A stretch of DNA of 64,000 nucleotides, taken from positions 89,540-153,539 of the forward strand of contig CAIVKC010000038.1 in NCBI GenBank assembly GCA_903906365.1, in the 5' to 3' direction. Under the pieces are notes generated by a model that worked only from the letters and a program-made list of their open reading frames with translations, was not told the DNA's origin and did not search any database. Source of the DNA: an uncultured Bacteroidota bacterium. Lineage in GTDB: Bacteria; Bacteroidota; Bacteroidia; Chitinophagales; Chitinophagaceae. Below are positions 25,959 through 36,083 of this stretch, piece by piece. The position numbers were made by a program, and so were the translations under genes. The stretch's first letter is position 1. Every line of letters begins with the position of its first letter.

Positions 25959-26414
25959 TTATTGTCGAATGGCTTTCTTCACTGCAGCCAGTGCTTTATC
26001 GATATGCATGTAGGCCCTTGCCTGCAGGCCCTGGGCAAACCGGTTGTCTTCGTCGTGGCTGATGTCCTGGCGGGCCTTTCTTAGGAAATCCACGGCTACA
26101 TGCAGGCGGCCGTCATGGTCATTTCTTTCGTCCACCGGCGGATGGTCATTGATGTCCTTTCCGTCTTCTATGGCTGCCTTGCGGATTTCCCCGATGGCAG
26201 CATCAATCTGACGGACCGCTTCCATTTCATCCATGGTCTGCACCCAGTTGCCCGGTCGGTGCTCAATCATCCAGCGCGCAGCTCGCAGGTCGGAGAGTGC
26301 ATGCAGGTAATAGGGATGATCCCCATAGACAGGTTTGTTTGCCTGGGCGGAGAACTGAAAAGATGCCAGCAACAGCAGGGCACCCAAAAGGCGCTTTGGA
26401 AAGAATCGTTTCAT
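25959..26414 (-). CDS. Conserved exported helical protein of unknown function
   Basis: 151 aa with a signal peptide (MKRFFPKRLLGALLLLASFQ). The mature part is Asp/His/Arg-rich and helical: YLHALSDLRAARWMIEHRPG, then EMEAVRQIDAAIGEIRKAAIEDGK and HPPVDERNDHDGRLH, ending in KALAAVKKAIRQ. I recognise the pattern from exported proteins of several phyla but know no function. His/Asp clusters suggest possible metal binding; this is a guess. Confidence 0.68.
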   Translation of the reverse strand: MKRFFPKRLLGALLLLASFQFSAQANKPVYGDHPYYLHALSDLRAARWMIEHRPGNWVQTMDEMEAVRQIDAAIGEIRKAAIEDGKDINDHPPVDERNDHDGRLHVAVDFLRKARQDISHDEDNRFAQGLQARAYMHIDKALAAVKKAIRQ

Positions 26415-26729
26415 GGAAGTTTGTTTTAATTTTTGAGATAAGGATATATAAAAAGGATTTATCATTTCGGTGCTGCTTCAATAAGCAACGGTCAAATGAA
26501 AGCAAATATTTCTCCAGTTTATAAAATGGAAAGCAATTAACATTCATTTTACAAAGCAACCTTGCCACGGGACTGCTTACCCGTATTCTTACATGTAGAA
26601 TTATTTTATATAAAAAAATTACATGGTGACTGATGGTATTGCATACTCCCCCGCCGGGGGGATGGGCGCCGGGACAGCCAGCAGCCTGCAGCCGGAGGCG
26701 CAGTCATCCAAAGGGATCCGGCAGGCGGC
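26415..26729. other. Intergenic region
   Basis: About 315 bp, AT-rich in its first part. CAAATATT (plus-strand reading, ~26502-26509) is a one-mismatch -7 box for the exported-protein gene. No gene seen. Confidence 0.35.
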
Positions 26730-27668
26730 TCAGAGGTATCTTTTGCGCAGCAGGTGCATCATGTGCACGTTGATTGCCCACTGGTCGGCCACCGGCTGGA
26801 GCGTATAGGGCAGGGCCGGCATATAATGGGGCGGGCCGAATTCTGTCAGTATGGTCAACGGCTCGCCGCTTTTCTTTTTTTGTTCCACGATCCGGTCCCA
26901 CCAGCTGAAATGGGCCTGGACGGCCTCCTCCCATTCCGGAGCCCTCGGGTCATTGACCTGGGGCCCTTCGGGATGCCCGATCCTGGCATGGATATGATCG
27001 ACCCGCTGCAGGGCCAGGGAAACCGTACCAGCCTGGTCTGCCAGCAGGCTTTCATGCACATTGCACCAGTGTGAGATATCCAGGGTGATCCTGAGCCCGG
27101 GGATCTGTTCGATGAAGTGTCTGGCCACCGGGGCCGAATACAGGATCCGGGAACGGTGGGTTTCATTACATACACGTATACCCGAAGCGGCGGCTACCTG
27201 TATGGTATAGTCGATAAAAGCCTTGTTCTGTTCAAAAGAAAAATAGTCCCGGCCCGAATGGCAGTTGATGTACAGCGGCCTGACAGCCTGCACGGCTGCG
27301 GCCCCGTCCAGCATACTGCGGAAGGAGGCAAAATGCCCTGCAAAATCCGGCTCGTGACCGCCTACCAGGAAACCGACTTCCAGCCCGTTTTTTTTCAGCG
27401 CATTAAAGAGGGCCTCCTGTTCCCCTTTTACCAGGGGCCACCATATTTCTATCCCGTCGTAGCCTTCCTGCTTCACTTGCCTACAATAGGTATCTATACT
27501 TCCGGGGAATCCCCAGTTGGTGGCCATGACCTTCAGATCAAAATGGGTGTTCATATGTATGCGCGTTTTGGGTTTGCTGGTCAGGGCCATGGCATCCAGG
27601 GAGGACAACAGCAGGGCCGTGCCCGCCGAGGTACCCAGTTCCAGAAAATGTCTTCGGCTCAATGCCAT
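26730..27668 (-). CDS. Tat-exported xylose-isomerase-like TIM-barrel protein (sugar phosphate isomerase/epimerase family)
   Basis: 312 aa. The N-terminus MALSRRHFLELGTSAGTALL is a twin-arginine signal, so the protein is probably folded in the cytoplasm with its metal and exported. The barrel carries likely metal ligands: Glu in VCNETHRSR, Asp/His in LDISHWCN, His in DHIHARIGH, and Glu in LTEFGPP. Substrate is unknown; relatives act on sugars or inositol derivatives. It is divergent from fumC. Confidence 0.82.
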   Translation of the reverse strand: MALSRRHFLELGTSAGTALLLSSLDAMALTSKPKTRIHMNTHFDLKVMATNWGFPGSIDTYCRQVKQEGYDGIEIWWPLVKGEQEALFNALKKNGLEVGFLVGGHEPDFAGHFASFRSMLDGAAAVQAVRPLYINCHSGRDYFSFEQNKAFIDYTIQVAAASGIRVCNETHRSRILYSAPVARHFIEQIPGLRITLDISHWCNVHESLLADQAGTVSLALQRVDHIHARIGHPEGPQVNDPRAPEWEEAVQAHFSWWDRIVEQKKKSGEPLTILTEFGPPHYMPALPYTLQPVADQWAINVHMMHLLRKRYL

Positions 27669-27886
27669 GGCAATCGATTGGGGGCCCGCTCAACGGGTCC
27701 GGGTTCAGGTGAATGTTTTTTTCCGGCGGTAATATCGTCATTTTCCCCGCACCAAGCCCGCCAGGGGCTAAAAAAACCGAAGCCGCCCCCTCAGCGGCAC
27801 GCGGCCGCAGGGTTGCCCTATAGGCCGGCAGCCGGAGAAATCCGGGGGATTTATGCCCTGTTGGGATTTCATGTGGGGATAAGCCG

Positions 27887-27894
27887 TAATTTTG
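27887..27894 (+). promoter_or_regulatory. -7 box of fumC
   Basis: TAATTTTG matches TAnnTTTG exactly, 19 bp before the ATG; the nearest TTG is 23 bp upstream (27861-27863). Confidence 0.5.
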
Positions 27895-27913
27895 ACCCAT
27901 CAAATAAACGGTT

Positions 27914-29317
27914 ATGGAATTCAGAATAGAAAAAGATACGATGGGCGAAGTCAGTGTACCTGCGGACGCCTATTACGGAGCACAGACCCAGCGCAGCATC
28001 GATAATTTCAAGATTGCCCAGGACATCAACAGAATGCCCGCCGAAATCATCCGGGCCTTTGCCTACCTCAAAAAGGCGGCTGCCCTCACCAACCTGGAAG
28101 CCGGCGTGCTCTCCCGGGAAAAGGCAGACCTCATCGCAGTGGTATGCGACGAGATTTTGGCCGGGAAGCTCGATGCCTATTTCCCCCTGGTGGTCTGGCA
28201 AACCGGCAGCGGTACCCAAAGCAACATGAATGTCAACGAAGTGGTTGCCTACCGGGGTCATGTCCTCAAAGGCGGGCAGCTCTCCGACAAGGAAAAATTC
28301 CTGCACCCCAATGATGATGTCAATAAATCCCAGTCTTCCAACGACACCTTTCCAACGGCCATGCATATCGCGGCCTATAAGATACTCAGTGAGGTAACCC
28401 TGCCCGGCATTGAAAAATTAAGGGATACCCTGGCCGAAAAAAGCCGCCAGTTCATGCATGTGGTGAAAATCGGGCGCACCCACTTTATGGATGCCACCCC
28501 GCTGACCGTCGGCCAGGAACTCAGCGGTTATGTCTCCCAGCTCAACCATGGCCTGAAGGCCATCAGAAATACCCTTTCCCACCTCAGCGAGCTGGCCCTG
28601 GGCGGCACGGCCGTGGGCACGGGCATCAATACACCGCCGGATTATGCCCGGCAGGTGGCGGCCCATATCGCCAGGCTGACCGGCCTGCCCTTTATCACAG
28701 CGGAAAACAAATTTGAAGCCCTGGCAGCCCATGATGCCATCGTGGAATGCCACGGCGCCCTCAAAACAGTAGCCGTCAGCCTGATGAAAATTGCCAACGA
28801 TATCCGGATGCTTTCCTCCGGCCCCCGCAGCGGGATCGGAGAACTCTTCATCCCCGACAATGAACCCGGATCCTCCATCATGCCCGGAAAGGTAAACCCC
28901 ACCCAGTGCGAGGCCCTTACCATGATTGCAGCCCAGGTCATGGGCAATGACGTGGCCATCAACATCGGCGGGGCCACCGGCCATTTTGAACTCAACGTCT
29001 TCAAACCGGTGATGATCTATAATTTCCTGCATTCTGCCCGGCTGATCGGGGACGGATGCGTCAGTTTCAATGACAAATGCGCCGTAGGACTGGCCCCCAT
29101 CGAATCCAACATTAAAAAACACGTGGACAATTCCCTGATGCTGGTAACGGCGCTCAATACCAAAATTGGCTATTATAAGGCCGCCGAGATTGCCCAAAAG
29201 GCCCACAAGGAAGGAACTACCCTCAAAGAAATGGCCCTTAAACTGGGCTACCTCACTGCAGAACAGTTCGATCAATGGGTGAAGCCATCGGAGATGGTAG
29301 GTGACCTGCCCGCCTGA
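27914..29317 (+). CDS. fumC: Class II fumarate hydratase
   Basis: 467 aa, full length. Superfamily signatures are all visible: [47 protein letters not shown] and the catalytic loop [16 protein letters not shown] at about residues 318-333. It converts fumarate and water to L-malate in the TCA cycle without an iron-sulphur cluster. Monocistronic with its own -7 box. Confidence 0.95.
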   Translation: MEFRIEKDTMGEVSVPADAYYGAQTQRSIDNFKIAQDINRMPAEIIRAFAYLKKAAALTNLEAGVLSREKADLIAVVCDEILAGKLDAYFPLVVWQTGSGTQSNMNVNEVVAYRGHVLKGGQLSDKEKFLHPNDDVNKSQSSNDTFPTAMHIAAYKILSEVTLPGIEKLRDTLAEKSRQFMHVVKIGRTHFMDATPLTVGQELSGYVSQLNHGLKAIRNTLSHLSELALGGTAVGTGINTPPDYARQVAAHIARLTGLPFITAENKFEALAAHDAIVECHGALKTVAVSLMKIANDIRMLSSGPRSGIGELFIPDNEPGSSIMPGKVNPTQCEALTMIAAQVMGNDVAINIGGATGHFELNVFKPVMIYNFLHSARLIGDGCVSFNDKCAVGLAPIESNIKKHVDNSLMLVTALNTKIGYYKAAEIAQKAHKEGTTLKEMALKLGYLTAEQFDQWVKPSEMVGDLPA

Positions 29318-29429
29318 GGGGACCCTATGGGCAGGCTGACAGGCAATTTATATGTGGTAAAAACGTTGTAAGTGCTGTGGAGGCTGTTGACCCTTTGTTT
29401 GAAACCAAGTCCATGTCCTATCATCAACT

Positions 29430-30329
29430 ATGATTAAACACTTATTACACACGACCCTATTGCTGCTGGCAGCCTTTCTGATATATAGCTGTTCCAAAGA
29501 ACTGAGCCGCGAAAGCCATGTCCTGCCCCAGGGCACACAGGCGGCCGGTACCCTCAAGGACTCCACGGGCAACTGCCTGCCGCTGGGCGTAAGAGGCACT
29601 TATTATACAGGGATCCTTCCGGGTGACACTAGTTATATCCAGGTCCAGGTCAACGTGACCCAGACCGGCAGTTACAGCCTGCAGACCAATACCCAAAACG
29701 GCTTTCAGTTTGCCGGAACGGGGGTCTTCAACGCAACCGGCATCCAGACCGTCAGCCTCAAGGCTTCCGGAACACCGCTGGAGGTTGCCACCAGCGTATT
29801 TACCATCAGTTTTGACTCCTCTGTCTGCACCTTTTCTGTGAGCGTCAAAGACAGCACCGGAACCGGCCTGGGCGGCAGCCCGGGCGGGGGCGGTTTTACG
29901 GGGGATACCACCGCAGTAGCCCTGAATGCCTGGAAATTCACGGCCAACGGACATAATTATGCGGGAAAAATCATTACCGCACAGTTCCTGAATGTCATCG
30001 GGGCCAACCTGACCATGGCTGGAACCATGCAATCCGGCTCGGCAGATACCGTCTTTGGCCTGACCATGCAATTCAGCGGCAATGTCATTGACACCGGCAG
30101 TTTTTCCACCAGCGTAACGGGCACCAATTTTTCCCTGCAAAAACTGCCCAGCGGCGATATCATTTATGCCGCCAATGCCATCAGCTCACCTCCGGTGCTG
30201 ACCATACACATCAACTACTACGACACCGCCACCAAAACGGTCGCCGGTACGTTTTCGGGCGAGGCTTATGATTATCCGGGTAATACCCTCTCCATTACCA
30301 ACGGTGCTTTTAAAGCCGTGGTGCAATAA
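29430..30329 (+). CDS. Lipoprotein of unknown function
   Basis: 299 aa. A lipoprotein signal ends in LIYSCSKELS (Cys21). The mature part is Ser/Thr-rich and beta-structured: one domain about 45-145 (QVQVNVTQTGSYSLQTNT, FNATGIQTVSLKASGTPL), a Gly-rich hinge (GLGGSPGGGGFTG) and a second domain to the end (LTIHINYYDTATKTVAGT). Such two-domain lipoproteins are common in Chitinophagaceae; no function is known. It should sit on the outer or inner membrane. Confidence 0.75.
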   Translation: MIKHLLHTTLLLLAAFLIYSCSKELSRESHVLPQGTQAAGTLKDSTGNCLPLGVRGTYYTGILPGDTSYIQVQVNVTQTGSYSLQTNTQNGFQFAGTGVFNATGIQTVSLKASGTPLEVATSVFTISFDSSVCTFSVSVKDSTGTGLGGSPGGGGFTGDTTAVALNAWKFTANGHNYAGKIITAQFLNVIGANLTMAGTMQSGSADTVFGLTMQFSGNVIDTGSFSTSVTGTNFSLQKLPSGDIIYAANAISSPPVLTIHINYYDTATKTVAGTFSGEAYDYPGNTLSITNGAFKAVVQ

Positions 30330-30395
30330 GTTTCCCCCTGTCCTCCCTGTCCGGACCAGGGGGCGCTCCCTGCCACCGGCTCCTGGCCGCAGTAG

Positions 30396-32168
30396 CTAGC
30401 GCAGGATGACGATTTTTTGGGTAGACATTTCCCCCTCATAGCCGTTGAACAGTCTCAGGATATAGGTCCCGGGCCGCTCATTTTGAACATCCAGGGAAAA
30501 GGCATCCTCCCGGGTCAGCTTTTCCTGTCTCAGGTTGCCGGAGACGTCAAAAAGCTGTGCCCTGACCGGTTTATGGACTTCCGGGTTCGTGCGTATATAC
30601 AGATAATCAGCCACCGGATTGGGGTAGACCCTGGTTTGAGCCGGCCCCTGTTCTGCGGGCGGCGGTGGTATATAGGCCTGCAGGGGCAGGGAGTTTAGGT
30701 AGATCATCCGGAGAATATAACCCCGGTCGGGAGATGGGACCTGGCTGCCATTGATGACCCCGGCCACTCCCAGGGTGCAGCAGGAACTATCAACCGACAA
30801 AAACAGGGTATCACCCGATGGGGCTGCGATGATATTTCTCAGGCGGTATCCGTGCAGATAGGGTATGGTATCGGATGGGTAGGCTGATGAGTCCACCGAT
30901 AGGCCATCGGCTTTTAATTTCAGGCGGAAAAGCCCGTTTTTTAAAGAGGGTATCAACAGGGAATATTGCCATCCGGGAATGGTGGTGGAACCGTAAAAGC
31001 AGAGGCTGGAGGGGGCAATGGTAGGCCAGTAATAATTATTGGACTGCGCAGAGGCTGCCTTGGTCTGGCTGCGGGTCCAGTTATAAAAGGAAAATATGGG
31101 TTCCCTCACCTGGTTGATGGCACAGAAGCCCGTTTCATTGACCACGGCCTTGGAAGCCAGGTACATGGAATCGTTGAGGGCAGAAGAATAATTGTCATCG
31201 CAGAGTCCGGCTACTTTGGGCCAGCCATAATTGCCGCGGGCGCGGATGATATTGACCTCGTCATCGGATTTGTCACCGTGTTCGTTGCTGTAAAGCAGGT
31301 AGGACACTCCGCCGTCCACGCTACCAAAGGCCAGGCCCTGCGGATTGCGGTGGCCAAAGGAATAGACGGCATTTTTGGCCAGGGGGGGCCCTCCCGCCGG
31401 AAAGGGGTTGTCATCGGGAATCCAGGCTGAAGGCCCCGACTGGCCGGCGTCGGGTTCAGTATTGAGGCGCAGTACTTTGCCCTCGTAGACGGCCGTATCC
31501 TGGGCGTAGTTTGTACGGTTGATATTGTTGTTGTTATTGCCTGCCCCCATATCCCCGATGGTATAATAAAGATGGTAGCGGCCGTCGGATTCGGTGATGG
31601 GGCTGATGCGCAGTCTGCCGGAATTATGGTCATTGCTGCCATCTAGTCCGCTGATGACCGTATCCACGGGCGCAAGGGACCCGTCGGAGAAATTGAATCG
31701 GTATCGGACCACCTGCGAATTATACACACAGGGAGGCTTATTGGTACAGTAACAAATATCGGTCGGGCAGTAAACCACATGATATACGTAGGCGATATAA
31801 ACCCAGGGCTTGCCCGAAGCAAATTCCGGGTGCAAAGCCATGCCCATCAGCCCCCCCTGGGGCCACATACCCACCGAGGAAGGCGAAAAATCGCAGGCCG
31901 AACCCAGGTCAAGCACCAGCCGGCTGCCCCGGTTACCGGGATGGATCTTCCATATTTTGTAATTACGGGCCTCGGTGACCCACAGCGAATCATCGGGTCC
32001 ATAGACCATCTCCCAGGCCGCATTCATGCCGTGGCCCCCGGCCGTGGGATAGAGGGTGTCTACCTTGAATACCTGGTTATAATACGTAAAAGTCTGAGAA
32101 TGCAGCTCTTGAATTAAGATCAATAGACAGATCGTAAAAATACTCAATATAAGTGAAGGTTTTTTCAT
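30396..32168 (-). CDS. T9SS-exported PQQ-dependent glucose/sorbosone dehydrogenase-like protein
   Basis: 590 aa with a signal peptide (MKKPSLILSIFTICLLILIQ). The middle ~40-500 is a soluble glucose dehydrogenase-like beta-propeller: MVYGPDDSLWVTEARNYKIW, MGMALHPEF, LLYSNEHGDKSDDEVNII and LAFGSVDGG are readable landmarks. The last ~85 residues are a T9SS type A sorting domain (RVYPNPVADYLYIRTN to STQKIVILR), so the enzyme is sent across the outer membrane and cell-attached or released. Relatives oxidise aldose sugars with PQQ; substrate here is unknown. Confidence 0.83.
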   Translation of the reverse strand: MKKPSLILSIFTICLLILIQELHSQTFTYYNQVFKVDTLYPTAGGHGMNAAWEMVYGPDDSLWVTEARNYKIWKIHPGNRGSRLVLDLGSACDFSPSSVGMWPQGGLMGMALHPEFASGKPWVYIAYVYHVVYCPTDICYCTNKPPCVYNSQVVRYRFNFSDGSLAPVDTVISGLDGSNDHNSGRLRISPITESDGRYHLYYTIGDMGAGNNNNNINRTNYAQDTAVYEGKVLRLNTEPDAGQSGPSAWIPDDNPFPAGGPPLAKNAVYSFGHRNPQGLAFGSVDGGVSYLLYSNEHGDKSDDEVNIIRARGNYGWPKVAGLCDDNYSSALNDSMYLASKAVVNETGFCAINQVREPIFSFYNWTRSQTKAASAQSNNYYWPTIAPSSLCFYGSTTIPGWQYSLLIPSLKNGLFRLKLKADGLSVDSSAYPSDTIPYLHGYRLRNIIAAPSGDTLFLSVDSSCCTLGVAGVINGSQVPSPDRGYILRMIYLNSLPLQAYIPPPPAEQGPAQTRVYPNPVADYLYIRTNPEVHKPVRAQLFDVSGNLRQEKLTREDAFSLDVQNERPGTYILRLFNGYEGEMSTQKIVILR

Positions 32169-32280
32169 AAGGGTTTACCATTGGAATCCCGCGCCGATAC
32201 TGCGTCGGAGGCCGAAAAATAGAAAAATAAACCGGCTTGCCCAATAGGACAATTAGGGCCCTTGTCTCGTAATTCTACTA

Positions 32281-32311
32281 TTGTAATCTCTGGCGTTCTG
32301 GAGTAGTTTTG
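32281..32311 (+). promoter_or_regulatory. Promoter of the 899-aa T9SS protein gene
   Basis: TTG (32281-32283), 20-bp spacer, TAGTTTTG (32304-32311), a perfect TAnnTTTG. The ATG is 64 bp downstream, leaving a ~57-nt leader. Confidence 0.68.
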
Positions 32312-32375
32312 AAGAGCCGGGACCCCTTCGAAAAGCCCGGCATTGCATCCACCCCTTTGAAACCAACAGTAGTCT

Positions 32376-35075
32376 ATGAAAATATTTTTACTCCCTGTCT
32401 GCCGGGGTCATCGTGCCGGTTTGACCCTGGTGTTATTCACGCTTTTTCTCGCAAGGGCATCCGCCCAGGCCCCTTCCAATGACGAGTGCACCGGGGCCGT
32501 TTCGCTGGTCTCTGCCACCACCTGCACGGCTACCTCCGGAACCGTGGTCGGAGCCACCCAGTCCTCGGGACTGCAGGCGGGCTGCTCGGGATCCGCATAT
32601 TATGACGTATGGTATTCCTTTGTGGCAGCGACCGCTAATCCGACCATTACCCTAAGCGGGCTGGGCAGTAATTTCACCAGTCCCGGGGTCATGCTCTTTA
32701 AGGGCCTTTGTCCTGCCCTGACCGCCATTGGCTGCGCCAGCGGCAAGAGCCTGACCGCCTCTGGATTAACGGTGGGCTCCACCTATTACATAAGGGTGTA
32801 TTCCAACAGTTCCCTGTCCAGCAAGGGCGGATTCAGCATCTGCGTTACCGACCCCGCCCCCGGCGTCGTGGATTACGGAAAAAGTTATGTCAACATCAAC
32901 AAAGGCAGTAACGGGGGTACCATCGAACCAAAAGATACCCTGGAGATCCGGCTGACCTTCGTGGTCAAGTCAGGCACGGCCTATGGCTGTTCCTTCAGCG
33001 ATGCCGTTCCCGCCAATACCCACTATGTGCCCGGTTCCCTGCGCATACTCACCAACGAAGGAAAAGTATACCAGCAGTGGACGGACAGCCTCGATGGCGA
33101 CCCGGCGCATATCAGCGGTTCTGCGATCACCATCAACCTGGGCAGCGGGGCCGATTCGGTCAACGGTGGTTCGGTATCCCATACCAGCAGGCCCTCTTTT
33201 TTCAAAAACAACTGTATCATGGTAGCCTCCTACCAGGTCGTGGTGGATTCGACGCTGGCTTTCGGCACCCTGATCAATGTAGGCGGCGGCAGCCTGAACT
33301 ATGCCCAGAACCAGGGTACCGCCTCCACGGTGGTCCAATTCCCCACGGTCAATGCGGTGGTCTATAAAAATATGGGCATCTGCTCCAACACGGTGGGCGC
33401 CAATGCCATCTTAAGTGAATACGGCGGCAGTTTTGGTTCGGGAAATGTCAAGGACCGGGCGGCCTCTGCCAAGATCCCGGCCAACTATACCTATGCCACC
33501 TTTAACAGCACCACCGGCATGCCCAACGATTACTATTACGGCATCTCCAACAATACCAGCGGGGGAACCACCCTGGCCACCGGTTATTCTACCGTCAATA
33601 CCTGGGCAAAGCCGGACGCTTCCAGTCCCACCCACCGCATATTCGGCGTTTGGGATATCATCGGAGACCATACGGGCGCCTCCAATCCCCTGCTGGGCAA
33701 TCCTCCCACCGATGACAATGCCGGCGCTTCCGGGGGTTATATGGCTGTCATCAATGCAGCCTACAAGACAGACACGGCCTTCCTGGATACCGTCTACAAC
33801 CTCTGCCCAAACACCTATTACCAGTATTCAGCCTGGTTCAGGAACATATGCTCCCGTTGCGGCTGCGATTCCACCGGCAGCGGTCCGAGCAGCTCCGGGT
33901 ACATACCCACCGGCCCGGGGGACTCCTCCGGGGTTCATCCCAATTTGACCTTCAACGTAAACGGCAATGACTATTATACCACCGGCAATATCCCCTATAC
34001 GGGACAGTGGATCCAAAAAGGACTGACCTACCTGACCGGTCCGGCCCAGACTTCGATGGTCATTCATATCCGCAACAATGCGCCGGGCGGCGGCGGTAAC
34101 GACTGGGCCATCGATGACATCACGGTGGCTACCTGTGTGCCCGATATTGCCCTGACCCCCAATAAACCAGATACCCTCTGCCAGGGCGCAGACGATACGG
34201 TGCGTTTTAAAGTGTCCTCCTATTTCAACAATTATACCGAGTGGCTGCTCCAAAAAAGCCTGGACGGGGGCCTCAGCTGGACGGCGGCCGGTACTGATAC
34301 CACAGGAGCTTCTTCCACCGGATCGACCACGCCGGTCTATAATGCCTCCACCAAACAATACGAATATACCGTCACCCGCTATTACCGGCTGGGCGTCTCC
34401 GATACCCTGACCACCTACCGGCTTACGGTGGCCTCCACGGTGGCCAACCTGTCTTTGTCTTCCTGCACGACCACCAATTCAGCCCACAAACTGGTACTGG
34501 GCGTCAACTGCCAGAGTGTGTTGCCCACCCAGTTGCTACGATTCCGCGGCCAGGCCACCGACGGCTACGCCGCCCTGCAATGGGTATCTTCCGGGGAAAC
34601 GGGCAATATCCGTTTTGTGGTGCAGCGCAGTGAAGACCAGCTGCATTTCCGCGATATCGGCCAGCTGACGGGCTCCACCCAGCCAGGCACGGGCAATGAC
34701 TATTATTTCAGGGACCCCCTGCCCCTGGCCAGGTCCACCTATTACCGCATCAGCATGCTCTCGGGCAATTATTCCAAACTCAGCCAGGTCATATTGCTCA
34801 GCAATACCGATATCCCCTTTGAGCTGCGCGCAGTGACCAATCCCTTTACCGACTGGATGTCCATGGACCTGACCTCCCCCGGGGACGGTCCGCTGGTGAT
34901 CACCCTGACCGACATGTTTGGCAGGGTCATCTCCAAAAGCACCCGGCAGGTCTACAGCGGCCTGAATACCCTCCGTTTAAACCAGATGGGCAGGCTCTCC
35001 GCTGGAATCTATAACCTGCAGGTACGATACGGGGACAAAACAGCCAACCGGCTGTTGATCCGGCAGGTCAATTAA
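32376..35075 (+). CDS. T9SS-exported surface/adhesin-like protein
   Basis: 899 aa with a signal peptide ending near ARASA. Residues ~30-155 form a Bacteroidota extracellular domain (APSNDECTGAVSLVSATTC, YYDVWYSFVAATANPTITLS). The middle (~160-600) is a large beta-rich region with a readable bounding motif NDWAIDDITVATCVPDIALT. From ~735 comes the ALQWVSSGETGNIRFVVQRS module that precedes many sorting domains, and the end (~820-899) is a T9SS type A C-terminal domain. No enzymatic motif is seen; adhesion or matrix function is likely. A small GGCGGA/TCCGCC hairpin follows the stop codon (35078-35094). Confidence 0.8.
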   Translation: MKIFLLPVCRGHRAGLTLVLFTLFLARASAQAPSNDECTGAVSLVSATTCTATSGTVVGATQSSGLQAGCSGSAYYDVWYSFVAATANPTITLSGLGSNFTSPGVMLFKGLCPALTAIGCASGKSLTASGLTVGSTYYIRVYSNSSLSSKGGFSICVTDPAPGVVDYGKSYVNINKGSNGGTIEPKDTLEIRLTFVVKSGTAYGCSFSDAVPANTHYVPGSLRILTNEGKVYQQWTDSLDGDPAHISGSAITINLGSGADSVNGGSVSHTSRPSFFKNNCIMVASYQVVVDSTLAFGTLINVGGGSLNYAQNQGTASTVVQFPTVNAVVYKNMGICSNTVGANAILSEYGGSFGSGNVKDRAASAKIPANYTYATFNSTTGMPNDYYYGISNNTSGGTTLATGYSTVNTWAKPDASSPTHRIFGVWDIIGDHTGASNPLLGNPPTDDNAGASGGYMAVINAAYKTDTAFLDTVYNLCPNTYYQYSAWFRNICSRCGCDSTGSGPSSSGYIPTGPGDSSGVHPNLTFNVNGNDYYTTGNIPYTGQWIQKGLTYLTGPAQTSMVIHIRNNAPGGGGNDWAIDDITVATCVPDIALTPNKPDTLCQGADDTVRFKVSSYFNNYTEWLLQKSLDGGLSWTAAGTDTTGASSTGSTTPVYNASTKQYEYTVTRYYRLGVSDTLTTYRLTVASTVANLSLSSCTTTNSAHKLVLGVNCQSVLPTQLLRFRGQATDGYAALQWVSSGETGNIRFVVQRSEDQLHFRDIGQLTGSTQPGTGNDYYFRDPLPLARSTYYRISMLSGNYSKLSQVILLSNTDIPFELRAVTNPFTDWMSMDLTSPGDGPLVITLTDMFGRVISKSTRQVYSGLNTLRLNQMGRLSAGIYNLQVRYGDKTANRLLIRQVN

Positions 35076-35101
35076 ATGGCGGAGGTTTTCCGCCCCACGG
35101 C

Positions 35102-35144
35102 AAAAAAAATACCCCTTCCGGGTGCCCGCACCAGGAAGGGGTAT
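35102..35144 (-). terminator. Rho-independent terminator of lspA
   Basis: ATACCCCTTCC and GGAAGGGGTAT form a perfect 11-bp stem; on the minus strand it is followed by a run of eight T. It lies ~45 bp after the lspA stop. Confidence 0.85.
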
Positions 35145-35187
35145 GGAATGAATTGGATGAGCCAGCCTGTTAAACAGGGTTTATTGC

Positions 35188-35898
35188 TTAAGAAATCTGC
35201 ACGGTGTCATTGACCGGCGCATTGGTTTCGATGGTGGTGGTATCTGCTGCGGGCATTTTTTTAAAGAATCTTTTCTGAAAAATCAGGATGGCAATGACGC
35301 CAGTGGAAATGGAGGCATCCGCAATATTGAAAACGGGGGAGAAAAATTCAAATTCATCGCCGCCGATCACCGGCAGCCAGCCGGGGTAATGGGTGCGGAC
35401 CAGCGGGAAATACAGCATGTCCACGACACTGCCGTGCAAAAAACCGGCATAACCGCGGGACGGAAATATCTTAGCCACATGGTCTATGGTACTTTGTTCG
35501 AATATCAGGCCGTAGAACATGGAGTCAATGAGGTTTCCCAGGGCGCCCGCGAAGATCAGGGCGGCGCAGAAAATAAACCCCCGGGGGTATTTTTTGCGGA
35601 TGATGGATTGCAGGTAGAACACCCCAAAGATGACCGCCACCAGCCTGAACAGGGTCAGGGTCATTTTACCCCAGTATCCGCCGAATTTTTTACCCCAGGC
35701 CATCCCTTCGTTTTCCACAAAATAGATCTGGAATTTCTCGCCGAGCACATGTATTCCCTTATCATAGGGGCTGACGGCCGCATGGTAGAGGGTATCCCAC
35801 TGGTAGCTCAGGGGCATATGGGTCTTGACCCATATTTTTACTGCCTGGTCTGCCACAATGATCAGCAGCACGATCAAAAAGACATTTCTAGCTTTCAC
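35188..35898 (-). CDS. lspA: Lipoprotein signal peptidase (signal peptidase II)
   Basis: 236 aa, longer than the usual ~165 because of loop insertions and a Thr-rich tail. Four TM helices; catalytic aspartates in GSVVDMLYFP and FNIADASIS; the conserved FAGALGNLIDSMFYG precedes them. It cleaves the signal of diacylated prolipoproteins in the inner membrane, such as the lipoproteins at both ends of this window. The frame begins with GTG at 35898. Confidence 0.93.
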   Translation of the reverse strand: MKARNVFLIVLLIIVADQAVKIWVKTHMPLSYQWDTLYHAAVSPYDKGIHVLGEKFQIYFVENEGMAWGKKFGGYWGKMTLTLFRLVAVIFGVFYLQSIIRKKYPRGFIFCAALIFAGALGNLIDSMFYGLIFEQSTIDHVAKIFPSRGYAGFLHGSVVDMLYFPLVRTHYPGWLPVIGGDEFEFFSPVFNIADASISTGVIAILIFQKRFFKKMPAADTTTIETNAPVNDTVQIS

Positions 35899-35920
35899 TG
35901 GCTTAAAAATTATTAAGGCG

Positions 35921-35928
35921 CAAATATA
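35921..35928 (-). promoter_or_regulatory. -7 box of lspA
   Basis: TATATTTG on the minus strand matches TAnnTTTG exactly, 22 bp before the GTG start; no clear -33 element. Confidence 0.45.
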
Positions 35929-36083
35929 CTTAATTAGTTTGCAGTTGGGTCCCAGCGTCCCGTTAAATCAAATCCCCCCGGGTAAATGGACCAAATCCCG
36001 GCCCATCTGTTAAGACATCCGGCATGTCCACCCTTTCCGGGGACGGGGTGAAGGGCGTCCAGAAATCCTGCAGCAGGTCCTGC

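Noticed and set aside
28418..29275. Long antisense open frame within fumC
   Set aside because: Shadow of a conserved gene with GC-rich third positions; no recognisable protein.
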